This document shows positions 55,601-60,454 of a stretch of 64,000 nt of DNA, piece after piece; positions within the stretch are counted from its first letter, which is position 1, and every line of letters begins with the position of its first letter. The stretch covers positions 94,953,568 through 95,017,567 of the forward strand of contig NC_052349.1 in the NCBI RefSeq assembly GCF_009727055.1. Direction: 5' to 3'. The notes under the pieces are model-generated. The model was given only the letters and a program-made list of their open reading frames with translations, made no database searches and was not told the origin of the DNA. The DNA is from Benincasa hispida. Taxonomy: Eukaryota; Streptophyta; Magnoliopsida; Cucurbitales; Cucurbitaceae. A program made the translations under genes and the position numbers.

Positions 55601-58444
55601 AATTAAAGAAGGCAATAGTCCGTCAAACTTCCTGTATTAGCCTCATAAGATTTTTAGACACCCTTCGTGCTTGAAATAAATGCATCTAAAACAAGGGTAA
55701 GAGTTGTGTTGATGCATAACCAACGTCCCATTGCACATGTCAGCCAAATTATATTGAAAAGAGCTCGTACTAATAGTCTATGAAAGGGAGTTGATGGCAA
55801 TAATCTTGGCAATACAGAAACGGCTCCATTACTTGCTCTGACATCATTTCACCATAAACACTTCCTTTCGGAACAAAGGGAATGCAGTCAGAGCATCATA
55901 AGTGGGGTATGATTTTGATATGCAATGTATACCTGGGTTGGAAAACAAAGCGGATAATGCTTTGTCAAGGATGCCTCCATTAGCACAATTCGTTGGCTTA
56001 ACCATTCCTTCCATCATAGATGTTGGAACGGTGAACAAGTGAATGAGAACCTAAAACTAGCAAAAATCATGACGAAACTCCGGTAGGATGTTGCCAATGT
56101 AAAACATACGATATGACAGGGCAAGCTATTTTACAAGAAGCGAATAGTTCCAACTGTGGATTCGACACTTTCGCCTACGAACGCCCATACATACCACGAC
56201 TCAGTGATGGTGTCATTCAGGTTAAACCTATAAGTGTTTCACATGTGAGCTATCCTCTCATCCTTTTTTCTACTAAGTTTATCATCGTTGTGTTTATTTA
56301 AGAAGGAGTCAGGCAACAAAGGTTTTCCATATCAATTGTGTCAAACACCGATAAGGTTTTTGTTGGCCATTTTTTGTTTGAGTAATTGGTTGTCATGGGT
56401 TGAATATTGGTATAACACTAATTTCCATGCTTCTATCAATTTGATTTCATTCATGATGGTCTACGGAGGGTGTCACAGCGTCTAATAGCCTATGGGGAAA
56501 CTCCTACTACTAAAGGAACGTTTGTGACTTAGCCATTTTGGTCTTGAAATGGCAAAGGACGTTAACTTAGAACCGTATGAAGTTTGTGGATTTTAAAAAG
56601 GCAAGATGTCAATTTTGAATGGGAAATTTGGTGTACCAGAAATTGTGGCCTTATAGGCAACTTTCTTTGGTGAAGAAGCACGGTGAGAAACTCTCCCCAA
56701 AATTTTTTGGACCTTACAAGGTCTTGGAAAAGATGGGCCAAATCGCCACCTAGAATTGCCTTCAAAAACGTTGATACACCCTATTTTTCCATGTCTTGTA
56801 GTTGAAACCAGCCATGAGGGTGAACATGTATGTGCAAACCACGCCACCACAAATTAATGAGTTTGAATGGGTTGTTGAACCCAAAGATGTTTTGGCAACT
56901 TGATGGAATGAGGTGGATGCTAATTGGGAGGGCTTTATCCATTAGAAGAACTAGTCGAAGTTTGAAGTGGCATGGGAATCCTTCAACAAAATGAAGAAGC
57001 AATTTCCCCAAGTTCCACCTTGAGGACAGAGTGTTCGATTTTGTCGATGACGTTGTTAGGTCCCCAATAGCGTACTTATTCAAAGAGTAATAAGGGAATT
57101 GGCTAGGGACAACCCGTTAGTGGGACGTGAGAAGTTTGTTAGTATGATTTGTTGGGCCAGTAGTGTTATAACAGTGAATACTTATTCAGGACAACCCATT
57201 AGTGGGGCGAGGGAAGTTTGTTAGTATGATTTGTTGGGCTAGTAGTGTTATAATAGTGTGTAGTCCTTCGGTTATGTTTTCACTATGCTTGTATTTTGAA
57301 AACAACGATAATGTTGCCAAGTGGTCTACTATGCTAGGAATATTATCCGTAAAGATATGTTTTCTCCATGTTTCTCTCCAGAATGGGTAATCTTGTGCAT
57401 AGTTCCTCATCTAACCATCTATAAACCAAAATTAAATCTTGTATAGATTTCTCGAGCGAACAAAGTCTATCACTTTTCCCATTAAAGAACCCAATATAAG
57501 TATTTTGGAATATAAACTTACCTCATCAGAAGTTTTCGGCCTATAAATGTCCAATTTCAAGGTGAAATACAGTGAGATAATAATTTTCCATGTAGGAATC
57601 ATATACTTCACTGATGGCACAAAATATTATAAAAGATAACCAAATGCAGGTTGCCTATCAAAGAGAAAAAGGGAGGTAAAACAAAACCCCAACCAGGAGG
57701 TAAGAAAAGCTTCTCCAATTGTTTAGATGATAACATTAGCTATAATTATGGAAGTGGGAATCACGTTTACACCAAGAAAGTGCCAAGAAAGGTAGATTAT
57801 CATAGATAGGGCCAAAAGGCTGCTCCATATCTTTAAAAATCTTGTTGCTCCTCTCCTTCTGCAGTGTCCAGAGATGGGCTTTGTTAATTTTAAACCAAAG
57901 AAGCTTCTTTTCATGCTTAATAGAGTGGCCCATGAACATGAAAAGAGCACCGAATACCAATCAAAGAATGTGATAATTCAACTATCGTGAGATATGAATT
58001 GGCAAGGACGAGGGAGCCCCTAATCCTATTACGTATTCAGTATTTCTATCTGAAAAGATAGAATACAAATTATAGGATACTACTCAGGCCCGGAATTCTC
58101 TATACATATTAAGTTCATTGCACTGATTATCACTTGGATGATAAGTGGACTAGAGCTTGTAATTCCGTTTGGCTTTTTTTTATGTAATTCCGTTTTATTA
58201 ATGAAACAAAAATAAATAAAAATAAACCGAAGAGATGAGGAAAGAAACAGGACAACATACAGAAGCGTTCGATCACATGCATACGCATAGTTGATGAGAG
58301 TCTTACAGTTATAACAACCTTTATGGGCGATTGTGAAAGGCATGGCTCGCCAATGTCTCGCACAATCAAACCCACTTTCTGCAAACTGGCAACGCCGGCT
58401 TTTGCACAAGTCCATTGCTTATCAGCTTCTCCACCAGAAGACAT
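25057..58444 (-). CDS. TBC-domain (RabGAP) protein, 10 exons, 687 residues
   Basis: Joined exons (minus strand, 5' to 3'): 58,444-58,307, 46,469-46,371, 41,402-41,299, 34,043-33,262, 33,162-33,040, 32,943-32,855, 32,770-32,570, 30,854-30,453, 25,710-25,627, 25,098-25,057. Every intron is GT-AG and the exons add to 2,064 bp in one open frame ending in TAG. TBC proteins speed GTP hydrolysis by Rab GTPases in membrane traffic. The Arg-finger motif IxxDxxR is I374-D377-R380 and the Gln-finger motif YxQ is Y413-C-Q415, so catalysis looks intact. The N-terminal half ('GVDPSIRAEVWEFLLGCY', residues 80-97) is separated from the fingers by a Ser/Asp/Asn-rich insert at about 130-345. The C-terminus is basic (KKRSLRSRYED). 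It resembles a plant Gyp1-like TBC group from memory; the exact subfamily and target Rab are unknown. The introns total 31,324 bp and hold most of the transposons in the window. Confidence 0.9.
25568..25617. repeat. Homopolymer A50 (T50 on the gene strand)
   Basis: Fifty consecutive A residues on the plus strand, in intron 9 of the TBC gene. It reads as a T tract starting nine nucleotides inside the intron. The length may be affected by sequencing or assembly. Confidence 0.85.
25627..25710 (-). CDS. TBC gene exon 9 (residues 647-674)
   Basis: 'ttgacag|ATTTTTAATG' to 'TCCAAG|gtgagatg'. It encodes 28 residues (IFNDKMLKISVKRC..RKKYFSK). The 50-nt A run at 25,568-25,617 (T run in the transcript) begins nine nucleotides after the donor. 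Confidence 0.88.
26599..27000 (-). CDS. Acidic ORF inside the non-autonomous LTR element
   Basis: A 133-codon minus-strand frame rich in Glu, Asp and Asn ('EEEEKEEFEDVNSEIVSSEE', 'VEELEANDKEDVILERF'). No domain was recognised. Its place in the second half of the element suggests a remnant of a gag-like or accessory protein. An upstream frame at 27,434-27,766 has a Lys-rich region and 'DSNSSDSEEEF'. The two may once have been one ORF. Whether either is translated is unknown. Confidence 0.4.
   Translation of the reverse strand: MENFQIENLEDKIGKNLVEAHVVNGGDWDKNHTNEVEEEEKEEFEDVNSEIVSSEEEKSNEEDGKEVPNTEQESSKNDTLIALEIDHQTVEELEANDKEDVILERFPLEGGFLVIGHLNMVLNELEGNIFLSL
27434..27766 (-). CDS. Lys-rich/acidic ORF near the 5' end of the non-autonomous LTR element
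   Basis: A 110-codon minus-strand frame shortly after the primer site, where gag normally starts. It has 'FQERKKKSKIFQDFVRMDY', 'SKKMSKKKTSSC' and an acidic Ser/Asp cluster. It may be a gag N-terminus, but no diagnostic motif (major homology region, zinc knuckle) is present. Confidence 0.35.
   Translation of the reverse strand: MCVVLVVEQSTSNYGKPLKFQERKKKSKIFQDFVRMDYCRSKKMSKKKTSSCYMQENQFYFKKQCWDSNSSDSEEEFQYTNFVHARFSQRTYHYPRWKFDSSDLMTLKTF
28054..29112. other. TBC intron 8 DNA, no element recognised
   Basis: No LTR, tail or domain was identified. A minus-strand frame at 28,778-29,005 is basic but matches nothing I know. The stretch may be old LINE or gypsy sequence. Confidence 0.35.
29113..29690 (-). 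mobile_element. 5'-truncated L1-type LINE tail
   Basis: On the minus strand, degraded zinc-binding RT-associated sequence ('LELFLHCSYATSFWDIVLRAF') and a Trp-rich C-terminus lead to an A run (plus-strand T at 29,113-29,123). The tail at the 3' end and the missing 5' parts are typical of truncated LINE insertion. It is in sense orientation to the TBC gene. Confidence 0.6.
29691..30452. other. TBC intron 8 DNA, nothing recognised
   Basis: No coding or repeat structure was identified, apart from a more GC-rich patch at about 30,040-30,240 with many 'gcatg' and 'gcctg' words. Confidence 0.35.
30453..30854 (-). CDS. TBC gene exon 8 (residues 513-646)
   Basis: 'cattcag|ATGATGTGG' to 'GATAAAG|gtatatgc'. 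It encodes MMWAADFDESRVY, a charged linker and 'VYCVAAILIMNRQKII..RSIDDLIK', the end of the TBC fold. Confidence 0.9.
30896..31167 (-). mobile_element. TRIM-like miniature LTR element, copy C, in TBC intron 7
   Basis: This is the best-kept copy. The minus-strand 5' repeat (31,167 to about 31,096) begins TGTTAGATGATATAT and the 3' repeat (30,967-30,896) begins TGCTAGATGATATAT. Both run through 'ggcaaa', 'acttaag' and 'gggtcaatt.gt.attt'. The primer site 'tggtatcagagcagg' (31,093-31,079) is a perfect match to TGGTATCAGAGC. 'gtgaggggag' precedes the 3' repeat. Flanks GTATT (30,891-30,895) and ATATT (31,168-31,172) could be a 5-bp duplication with one mismatch. Confidence 0.8.
31168..32569. other. 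Rest of TBC intron 7
   Basis: AT-rich. Between about 31,670 and 31,820 there is a dispersed-repeat-like patch with palindromic 'aggcttacgcct' words. No gene or element end was seen. Confidence 0.4.
32570..32770 (-). CDS. TBC gene exon 7 (residues 446-512)
   Basis: 'cttccag|CGTGAGAAT' to 'GTGGGAG|gttagtg'. It encodes RENFQMEGPTRVMKQL to NEALCMWE, including 'HVGAESLHFAFPMLLVLFRR', typical of the C-terminal half of TBC domains. Confidence 0.92.
32855..32943 (-). CDS. TBC gene exon 6 (residues 416-445)
   Basis: 'atttcag|GAATGAGTG' to 'GGAGAATG|gtacttg'. It encodes GMSDLLSPFVVLFEDNADAF and 'EMLLRRM', a classic TBC helix after the YxQ motif. Confidence 0.92.
33040..33162 (-). CDS. TBC gene exon 5 (residues 375-415), both catalytic fingers
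   Basis: 'tgtccag|TGGTAGATG' to 'TGTCAAG|gttgtg'. It encodes VVDVVRTDSHLEFYEDTRN through DPATGYCQ and so contains the Arg finger (R380) and the Gln finger (Q415). Confidence 0.92.
33262..34043 (-). CDS. TBC gene exon 4 (residues 114-374), with an acidic Ser-rich insert
   Basis: 'catgcag|GGAACG' to 'CCGAATAG|gtaaatat'. It encodes RERYKDLIEECRMIHSSIG, then a long low-complexity part rich in Ser, Asp, Glu and Asn, then 'NNAVSEDRVSEWLWTLHRI' leading into the Arg-finger motif. At 782 bp it is by far the largest exon. Confidence 0.9.
34380..35790 (-). mobile_element. Possible LINE-derived remnants in TBC intron 3
   Basis: A minus-strand frame at 35,526-35,729 ('IPLDFLKVAHF', 'ATEISLAGNYPFVLSL') faintly resembles the DUF4283-type ORF1 region of plant LINEs. 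The T-rich stretch near 35,018-35,040 followed by 'ttctcattgataaaatga' resembles a LINE tail. Nothing is intact. Confidence 0.3.
36867..37500 (+). pseudogene. Copia gag, broken
   Basis: A start at 36,867 (MSDIKIPIT) meets a TGA after nine codons, and a frame change near 36,974 precedes the 167-codon open part ('QGKIGYITGEK', 'WLVNFMVEDIGCNYMCYSTA', 'LWDNVTQMYSDLGNQSQVFE', 'SSVTQYFHSLKMICQDLDLF', 'IYKFLVGLNVEFDEVRG'). These are standard helices of copia gag (UBN2-like). The frame stops at 37,498, before the zinc knuckle. Confidence 0.85.
37610..37960 (+). pseudogene. Copia zinc knuckle and protease segment
   Basis: A CX2CX4HX4C knuckle is visible at about 37,645-37,690 (CDHCNKPRHTRETC), followed at about 37,895-37,930 by the protease active site 'PWIIDSGASDHI' with an intact Asp-Ser-Gly-Ala. 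A TGA follows almost at once, and frame changes separate this part from gag and from the 129-codon frame at 37,929-38,318 that carries the rest of the protease. Confidence 0.8.
38318..38986 (+). pseudogene. Copia integrase with internal deletion
   Basis: The N-terminal part remains ('RLGHPNFFYLKYL', 'CESCIFAKHH', 'LIHTDVWGPSK' with the first catalytic Asp). It then passes directly into 'GIAKRKNRHLLEVARALMFS', which in the family lies roughly 100 residues later. The middle of the DDE core, including the second Asp, is therefore absent. Where relatives have Glu before Arg-Lys-Asn-Arg, this copy has Lys. The C-terminal part ('YLINRMPSKVLNFKTPL', 'LFGCTTYVHTSLSRTKLDPR', 'KCIFVGYVSHKKAYKCFDP') is intact. 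Confidence 0.85.
38987..40912 (+). CDS. Copia reverse transcriptase-RNase H, open 641-codon frame
   Basis: A Ser/Pro-rich linker (residues 1-110) leads to RT: 'NDLNWKLAVMEEFNALKQN', 'GCKWVFTVKCKVDGNIGRYK', 'GIDYQETFAPVAKINSIRIL', 'LYQLDVKNAFLNGDLEEEVF' with the catalytic Asp, 'CKLKKSLYGLKQSPKAWFER' and the 'VLIVYVDDIILTGND' box (residues about 324-338). RNase H follows: 'YTNADWARSTTDRISTSRYC', 'WRSKKQSVVARSSAEAEFRT', 'IRIYCDNKSAISFAHDPILH' and 'ADVLTKGLPKWQFNKLIDKL'. Catalytic Asp pairs look intact. Translation would need a pol polyprotein that is broken upstream. It stops eight bases before the 3' LTR. Confidence 0.9.
   Translation: MSSSPSIPSMESSSGGETLQNDSTSRNPELQVYTRRNLTQRVRDQTIDLSQNQSNTPINDPEDPGIRHPTPISPSSSSPSNPLPDVSDLDIPIAHRKGTRKCTKFPIENYLSYHRLSDCHKAFTSKITNLFVPRNIQEALNDLNWKLAVMEEFNALKQNCTWNIVELPKDKKTVGCKWVFTVKCKVDGNIGRYKARLVAKGFTQTYGIDYQETFAPVAKINSIRILLSVVVNFDWPLYQLDVKNAFLNGDLEEEVFMDLPPGFEVDLEINKVCKLKKSLYGLKQSPKAWFERFGKAVASYGFSQSQGDHTMFYKHTGSGKLVVLIVYVDDIILTGNDETGLNILKKNLANDFQIKDLETLKYFLVMEFSRSKNGILVNQRKYILDLLNETGLLGCKIVETPIEQNLKLVAATEKEVKEKKKYQRLVGRLIYLSHTRPNIAFAVSVVSQFMYAPESVHFEAVYRILRYLKGTPGKGILFTKHDHLNIEVYTNADWARSTTDRISTSRYCSFVGGNLVTWRSKKQSVVARSSAEAEFRTVAHGICEGIWIRKLLKELNFSQTMPIRIYCDNKSAISFAHDPILHDRTKVDKHFIKEKIDAGIICIPFLPIETQIADVLTKGLPKWQFNKLIDKLAMNDIFKLA
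41299..41402 (-). CDS. TBC gene exon 3 (residues 80-113)
   Basis: 'ttggcag|GGTGTGGATCC' to 'GCCAGAAG|gtctttt' encodes GVDPSIRAEVWEFLLGCY and 'GQLRTAR', the start of the TBC domain. Its donor is 198 bp from the end of the intron-3 copia element. Confidence 0.9.
41946..42836 (+). mobile_element. 5'-truncated L1-type LINE fragment in TBC intron 2
   Basis: Plus-strand translation gives the C-terminal, zinc-binding RT-associated region: 'LKDAFLRLYALSDHKEASIA', 'WNLGMRRNLTKTEIVEW', 'NDTWRWILDKSDCFSSKSIT' and 'NASLYKNIWKGLNPKK', then frame changes. The 3' end is A-rich (about 42,806-42,836). The RT core and endonuclease are missing. Antisense to the host gene. Confidence 0.75.
43380..43720 (-). mobile_element. 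Second L1-type LINE fragment, minus strand
   Basis: The minus strand shows 'VDLDHFFRRCDSAYTVWSRF' with the Asp-His/Cys pattern of the LINE zinc-binding region. Before it is 'EIPKKGKFLLGR..RVNPLDR', matching 'KKVKFF..W' type sequence in relatives. No tail or ends were found. Confidence 0.6.
43862..46285 (+). mobile_element. Deleted Ty3/gypsy element in TBC intron 2
   Basis: The 3' LTR (45,957-46,285, TGATGTAG..., about 329 bp) matches a 5'-truncated LTR at 43,862-44,086 ('ccaagttattggctag', 'caatgacaccaaggct', 'agatttgagttatatta'). After the latter comes 'tggtatcaaagc' (44,090-44,101), a Met-type primer site. Gag follows: 'MAKKIPTTSSNDAAQTSKRV' from 44,113, then 'KVNLPTFSGKFDLQAFLDW' at 44,922. 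Near 45,535 it reads 'LVDGLREDIKKKVNLQPL', and by 45,700 it has jumped to the end of pol ('FKVGDLVMVHLRKSRLP', 'SPAFNVLDLITYHAADGFYL'). Protease, RT, RNase H and most of integrase are deleted. Antisense to the host gene. Confidence 0.85.
44471..44830. other. AT-rich insertion within the deleted gypsy gag
   Basis: Between the two gag pieces is about 350 bp with 'ctaggatacggatacaac' and a TA-rich core (44,510-44,640) that is not gag-like. It may be a small insertion or replacement. No ends were identified. Confidence 0.35.
46371..46469 (-). CDS. TBC gene exon 2 (residues 47-79)
   Basis: Acceptor 'gtgcag|GTAAACAG' and donor 'TTGGGG|gtatgt' bound 33 codons (VNRMLKPEKW.. to IVLG). The exon lies between two unrelated LTR retrotransposons, one 85 bp downstream and one 271 bp upstream. 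Confidence 0.88.
46741..46975 (+). repeat. Gypsy 5' LTR with internal 33-bp duplication
   Basis: It starts TGTTAGG. A segment containing 'ttttccttgtgcttgtattt' and 'tgaataaaaca' is present twice in tandem (about 46,845-46,910). The right end is not fixed. Confidence 0.65.
47341..48060 (+). pseudogene. Gypsy gag remnant before the LINE
   Basis: 'FNGTNPDEWLFRVEQHIQLQ' opens a gag core at about 47,339, followed by frameshifted pieces ('AKTTIKPSNALSTHTI' near 47,740) and a knuckle-like stretch near 47,880-47,930 ('YHCEEKCMVEYCSKNKEL'). Multiple stops. Confidence 0.65.
48098..48110. repeat. LINE target-site duplication, left copy
   Basis: TTGATATTTTAAT, identical to 54,032-54,044. Confidence 0.85.
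48485..49363 (-). pseudogene. LINE C-terminal zinc-binding RT-associated region
   Basis: 'FILGDGSRIGFWSDPWLDST', 'LRSWSLEASGIFTVKSLFAH' and 'CPLCKKEEEDL', then across a frame change 'GPFLKKRPRLLW' and 'LADLWFERNQRIFHDK'. These are the zf-RVT landmarks at the end of plant L1-type ORF2. Confidence 0.85.
49329..50938 (-). pseudogene. LINE reverse transcriptase, fragmented, altered active site
   Basis: Frames at 50,938-50,729, 50,700-49,843 and 49,727-49,329 give the L1-type RT in order: 'LGDENSSFFHRFLAARKRKN', 'FRPISLTTLTYKVVAKVLAE', 'SQNAFIEGRQILDAVLIANE', 'LKLDMEKAFDRVDW', 'RGVRQGDPLSPFL', and then 'LLQSAIDTLIFC' where relatives have Phe-Ala-Asp-Asp. The catalytic pair is therefore damaged. 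'SLFEWCSGQKVN' and 'RGGRATLCTSILSNLPSYYM' follow. Confidence 0.85.
51142..52209 (-). pseudogene. LINE ORF2 endonuclease C-terminal part
   Basis: After a Ser-rich stretch, the frame enters the end of the exonuclease-endonuclease fold: 'AANLLEIPLSNRKFTWSRRG', 'SLLDRFLINKEWDKLF' and the 'CSDHFPLLL' motif with the conserved Ser-Asp-His. The N-terminal half of the endonuclease (usual WNVRG start) is not seen in this frame and seems to have been lost or replaced. Confidence 0.75.
52215..53820 (-). pseudogene. LINE ORF1 (DUF4283-type), fragmented
   Basis: The likely start is MEIKSCCILDHYFCMWQGEN near 53,816, and a stop breaks the frame at about 53,667. The next frame has 'FIWLAKFRNKEFWFVECAVW' and 'GGRKNIYIPYGAGWQDFNEM'. 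Farther on comes 'GWLSIKNLPLDFWSKNTFEA' and 'GGLESIAAKTLNLTNCQEAK', the core of the DUF4283/RNA-binding region of plant LINEs. The rest is a long Ser/Glu-rich linker. At least three interruptions are visible. Confidence 0.75.
54032..54044. repeat. LINE target-site duplication, right copy
   Basis: TTGATATTTTAAT, identical to 48,098-48,110. Confidence 0.85.
54180..57053 (+). pseudogene. Gypsy pol remnant after the LINE
   Basis: Short frames in gypsy order: the RT approach ('INCHIQLKEENDPINARSY', near 54,775), 'GSWRFCVDYQTLNKA' (near 54,925), 'SKLNLKSGYHQF' (about 55,040), a decayed 'VFFDD' box area (about 55,230) and RNase H traces (near 55,680). Integrase/C-terminal traces include 'FSPKFFGPYKVLEKM' (about 56,690). 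Stops and indels are dense. It has the same orientation as gag at 47,341 and continues the interrupted element. Confidence 0.75.
57054..57306 (+). repeat. Gypsy 3' LTR with a different internal duplication
   Basis: It contains two tandem copies of a segment of about 80 bp ('acaacccgttagtgg', 'aagtttgttagtatgattt', 'gttgggccagtagtgttata'). It ends around 'cttgtattttgaaaacaa'. The duplication differs from that in the 5' LTR, so both arose after insertion or by separate slippage. Confidence 0.65.
57610..57990 (-). mobile_element. LINE C-terminal remnant in TBC intron 1
   Basis: 'LLWFKINKAHLWTLQKERSN' and 'LPFLALSWCKRDSHFHNYS' on the minus strand resemble the Trp-rich end of plant L1-type ORF2 ('..W..ERN.RIF', 'LA..WC'). 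No ends are visible. Confidence 0.5.
58307..58444 (-). CDS. TBC gene exon 1 (residues 1-46)
   Basis: The ATG is at 58,444-58,442, giving MSSGGEADKQWTCAKAG and later 'IVRDIGEPCLSQSPIKVVIT'. The donor ACT|GTAAGACT is a strong consensus; an alternative GT eight codon positions earlier (AAAG|GTTGTT) is weaker. The first intron is 11,837 bp. Confidence 0.85.
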
Positions 58445-59100
58445 CACAATCCAAAAACCCCAAGACCACCCTTCTTCCTTGATTCAACGACCTCTGCTAC
58501 CATTTCCCGGGAAAAGTCAGATGAATAGACGCCAATACTGCAGCAAGGAACAAGTTAAAGAAATAACCAACTCTACGAACAGATAATCAATAATCATGAC
58601 AAAAATGGTAACCTGGGCTGTAGCCTTTTTCCCTGAAGAAATCCGGTGCAAGCAAAAAGAAGTAGAAGAAACACTTCTTGATAGAAGAAAAGATGAAGAA
58701 AACAAATGCGGCATGGCATGAAGAAAGGGAAAGGAATAAGCAATCAATGGATGATTGGTATCATTGAGAGCACAGCAAAATGAATCACATGATGGAGAGA
58801 GCGAAGAATTGTCTGGAAAGCTGGGATTGAATAAGGAGGAGCTGAAGATCTCTCAAATTTGCAAATAGGTTTAAACTTAGGTTTGTGTAGAGGTGGGGGA
58901 AGAGAATCTCCCTCGCCATTTACGCAACAGACCGTTTCCTTTCATTTCTCTCACTCGTCTTTTTTTTTCTTTTTTTTTTTTTCCTCTTTTTTCAAACAAA
59001 ACATAGAAGCAATGCAATTGCAAAGCAACACAACTTGAGCATTGTTTTGTAAATATATAAATAAATAACATTTATAAATATATAAACCCTCGTGAAATCG
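58445..59100 (-). promoter_or_regulatory. Presumed 5' UTR and promoter of the TBC gene
   Basis: Upstream of the ATG, on the minus strand, a possible short 5' UTR intron has donor 'CAG|GTTACC' (exon edge 58,613) and acceptor 'TTGCTGCAG|TATTGG' (exon edge 58,537). Farther up are T-rich/C-rich tracts (58,965-58,990 on plus) and TATA-like 'tttatatatttat' near 59,050-59,085. No transcription start can be fixed from sequence alone. Confidence 0.4.
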
Positions 59101-59639
59101 ATGGCATATTATCAAAGAGTTAAATTACAAATTCGAAAGTTAAAAGTTTAATTTACATAATTTTAAATTGATGACTTTCGATAATCATTTTATGGGTTGT
59201 TTAGGGGTGATGAGTTGATATAAGATGTCTGGAGTTCATACATCTGAAGAGCTCATATGTCTAGAGAGTTTGTATGTCTATAGAGTTCATATATTTGTGT
59301 TTGAGAGTGTAGAGTTGATATAGGATGTCGGGTATCTAGTGCAGCTTTTCTAACTCTAAAATAATCTGTTCAAATGATTTACATTTTTCTTTTGAAACTT
59401 TTTACTTAAATAATTCTATCCATGGTTTGTTTGAATAAAATATTGATTGAATTTTTATTAAGTAGGCATATTTTTTATAATCTAGGATTATGATCTACGT
59501 TTTAGTTTTAGATCTTTTCTTCCAAAACTTTCTTTTAAACAAAAGCAATTATTTTACAAATTTGATTTCTATTGGTTGATTTGTGAAGTTTAGACACCTA
59601 TTTAGAACCATTGATAAAGAAAAAGAATAAGGATATATA
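59101..59639. other. AT-rich DNA upstream of the TBC gene
   Basis: No gene. At 59,205-59,330 the words 'gagttgatata.gatgtc', 'agagttcata' and 'catatgtct' recur, giving a small degenerate repeat cluster. Confidence 0.45.
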
Positions 59640-60454
59640 TTACGTGAAATATCATCAAAATGCATATATAATAGGATGCCCCTATCGATGGTCATTGTAC
59701 TTATTGCTCAAAAAGCAAATACAAGCTCGATCATCTTCCTCCAGACAAAATACAAAGAGCGTTGATTCAAGAACTAAACGAAAGATCACCTCATTGATTC
59801 ATAAACAAACCGACAGGATACAATCCAATACAAATTCATAATCCGAAAATAAAATAAATCTAACCTTAAGACACTAAAAATTGAAGGGAATAGATGAAGA
59901 AGGAAGCCTGACTTCAGCCTCCATGCATTCAGCTCCAAGAATCGGCCTATACCCCCAAAATTCAGCCTTTTTTACCCTAAACGAAAAGGTGAGTTTATAC
60001 AAAAAAAAAAAAATATATAGGCAGCATCGCAATGCTTGGAATAGCACTGCAACATTGTTACGGCAGAAGGGATGCATCAAGCAAGAAGTCCAATGTTGGC
60101 CTCAACGCGCATGCGCCTTAAGCTCGTCCGTCAAATGTCGTAGCGTCACAATGTTGTTGGAGAGCATTGCAATGTTGTTGCTTCTGCCAAATACTCGCTA
60201 CTCAATGCTCGATAACTCGATACTAGATCCTCGGTCACTTGGTAGCATTTTCTTGATTACTCTACAACCTTCTACTTGATGGTACTCGATGGTGCTTCAT
60301 ACTTGGTGAAACTCGATGGAAATTTGGTCTTTTCAACTCTTTCGAAGACCAGATGTTCAAATTAACTTCATATTGCTTCAAATTAACCCCATTCTTCATC
60401 AAATGATTAATTATACCTTTTGATTGCTCGATACCTACAAAATAAGGAAATAAA
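59640..60454 (-). mobile_element. Gypsy-like leader/LTR piece, inverted copy
   Basis: The minus strand shares with the plus strand of 62,740-63,330: 'ttttgtaggta.cgagcaa', 'catggaggc', 'ggttagatttat', 'cggattatg' and 'tatgaatcaatgaggt'. It also contains many 'gcattgca' and 'cgatgg' words. The copia LTR ends exactly at its right side. No coding sequence. Confidence 0.55.

Larger units (their letters stand above)
46741..57306 (+). mobile_element. Decayed Ty3/gypsy element in TBC intron 1, split by a LINE
   Basis: The 5' LTR starts TGTTAGGCCC at 46,741 and the 3' LTR starts TGTTAGGTCC at 57,054 after a 'cttgaggacagagtg' pol tail. Both continue with 'ccaatag', 'gtaataagggaattgg' and 'acaNcccgttag'. 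Gag ('NPDEWLFRVEQHIQLQRLFQ', near 47,350) precedes the LINE insertion at 48,111-54,044. Pol remnants follow: 'EGLLPS..INCHIQLKEEND', 'GSWRFCVDYQTLNKA', integrase traces and the pol end. Many stops make it dead. It is antisense to the host gene. The outer end of the 3' LTR is approximate. Confidence 0.8.

Noticed and set aside
58130..58447. Independent small gene of 105 codons at the TBC start
   Set aside because: Its first 46 codons are exon 1 of the TBC gene; the rest reads through a strong GTAAG donor into intron 1.
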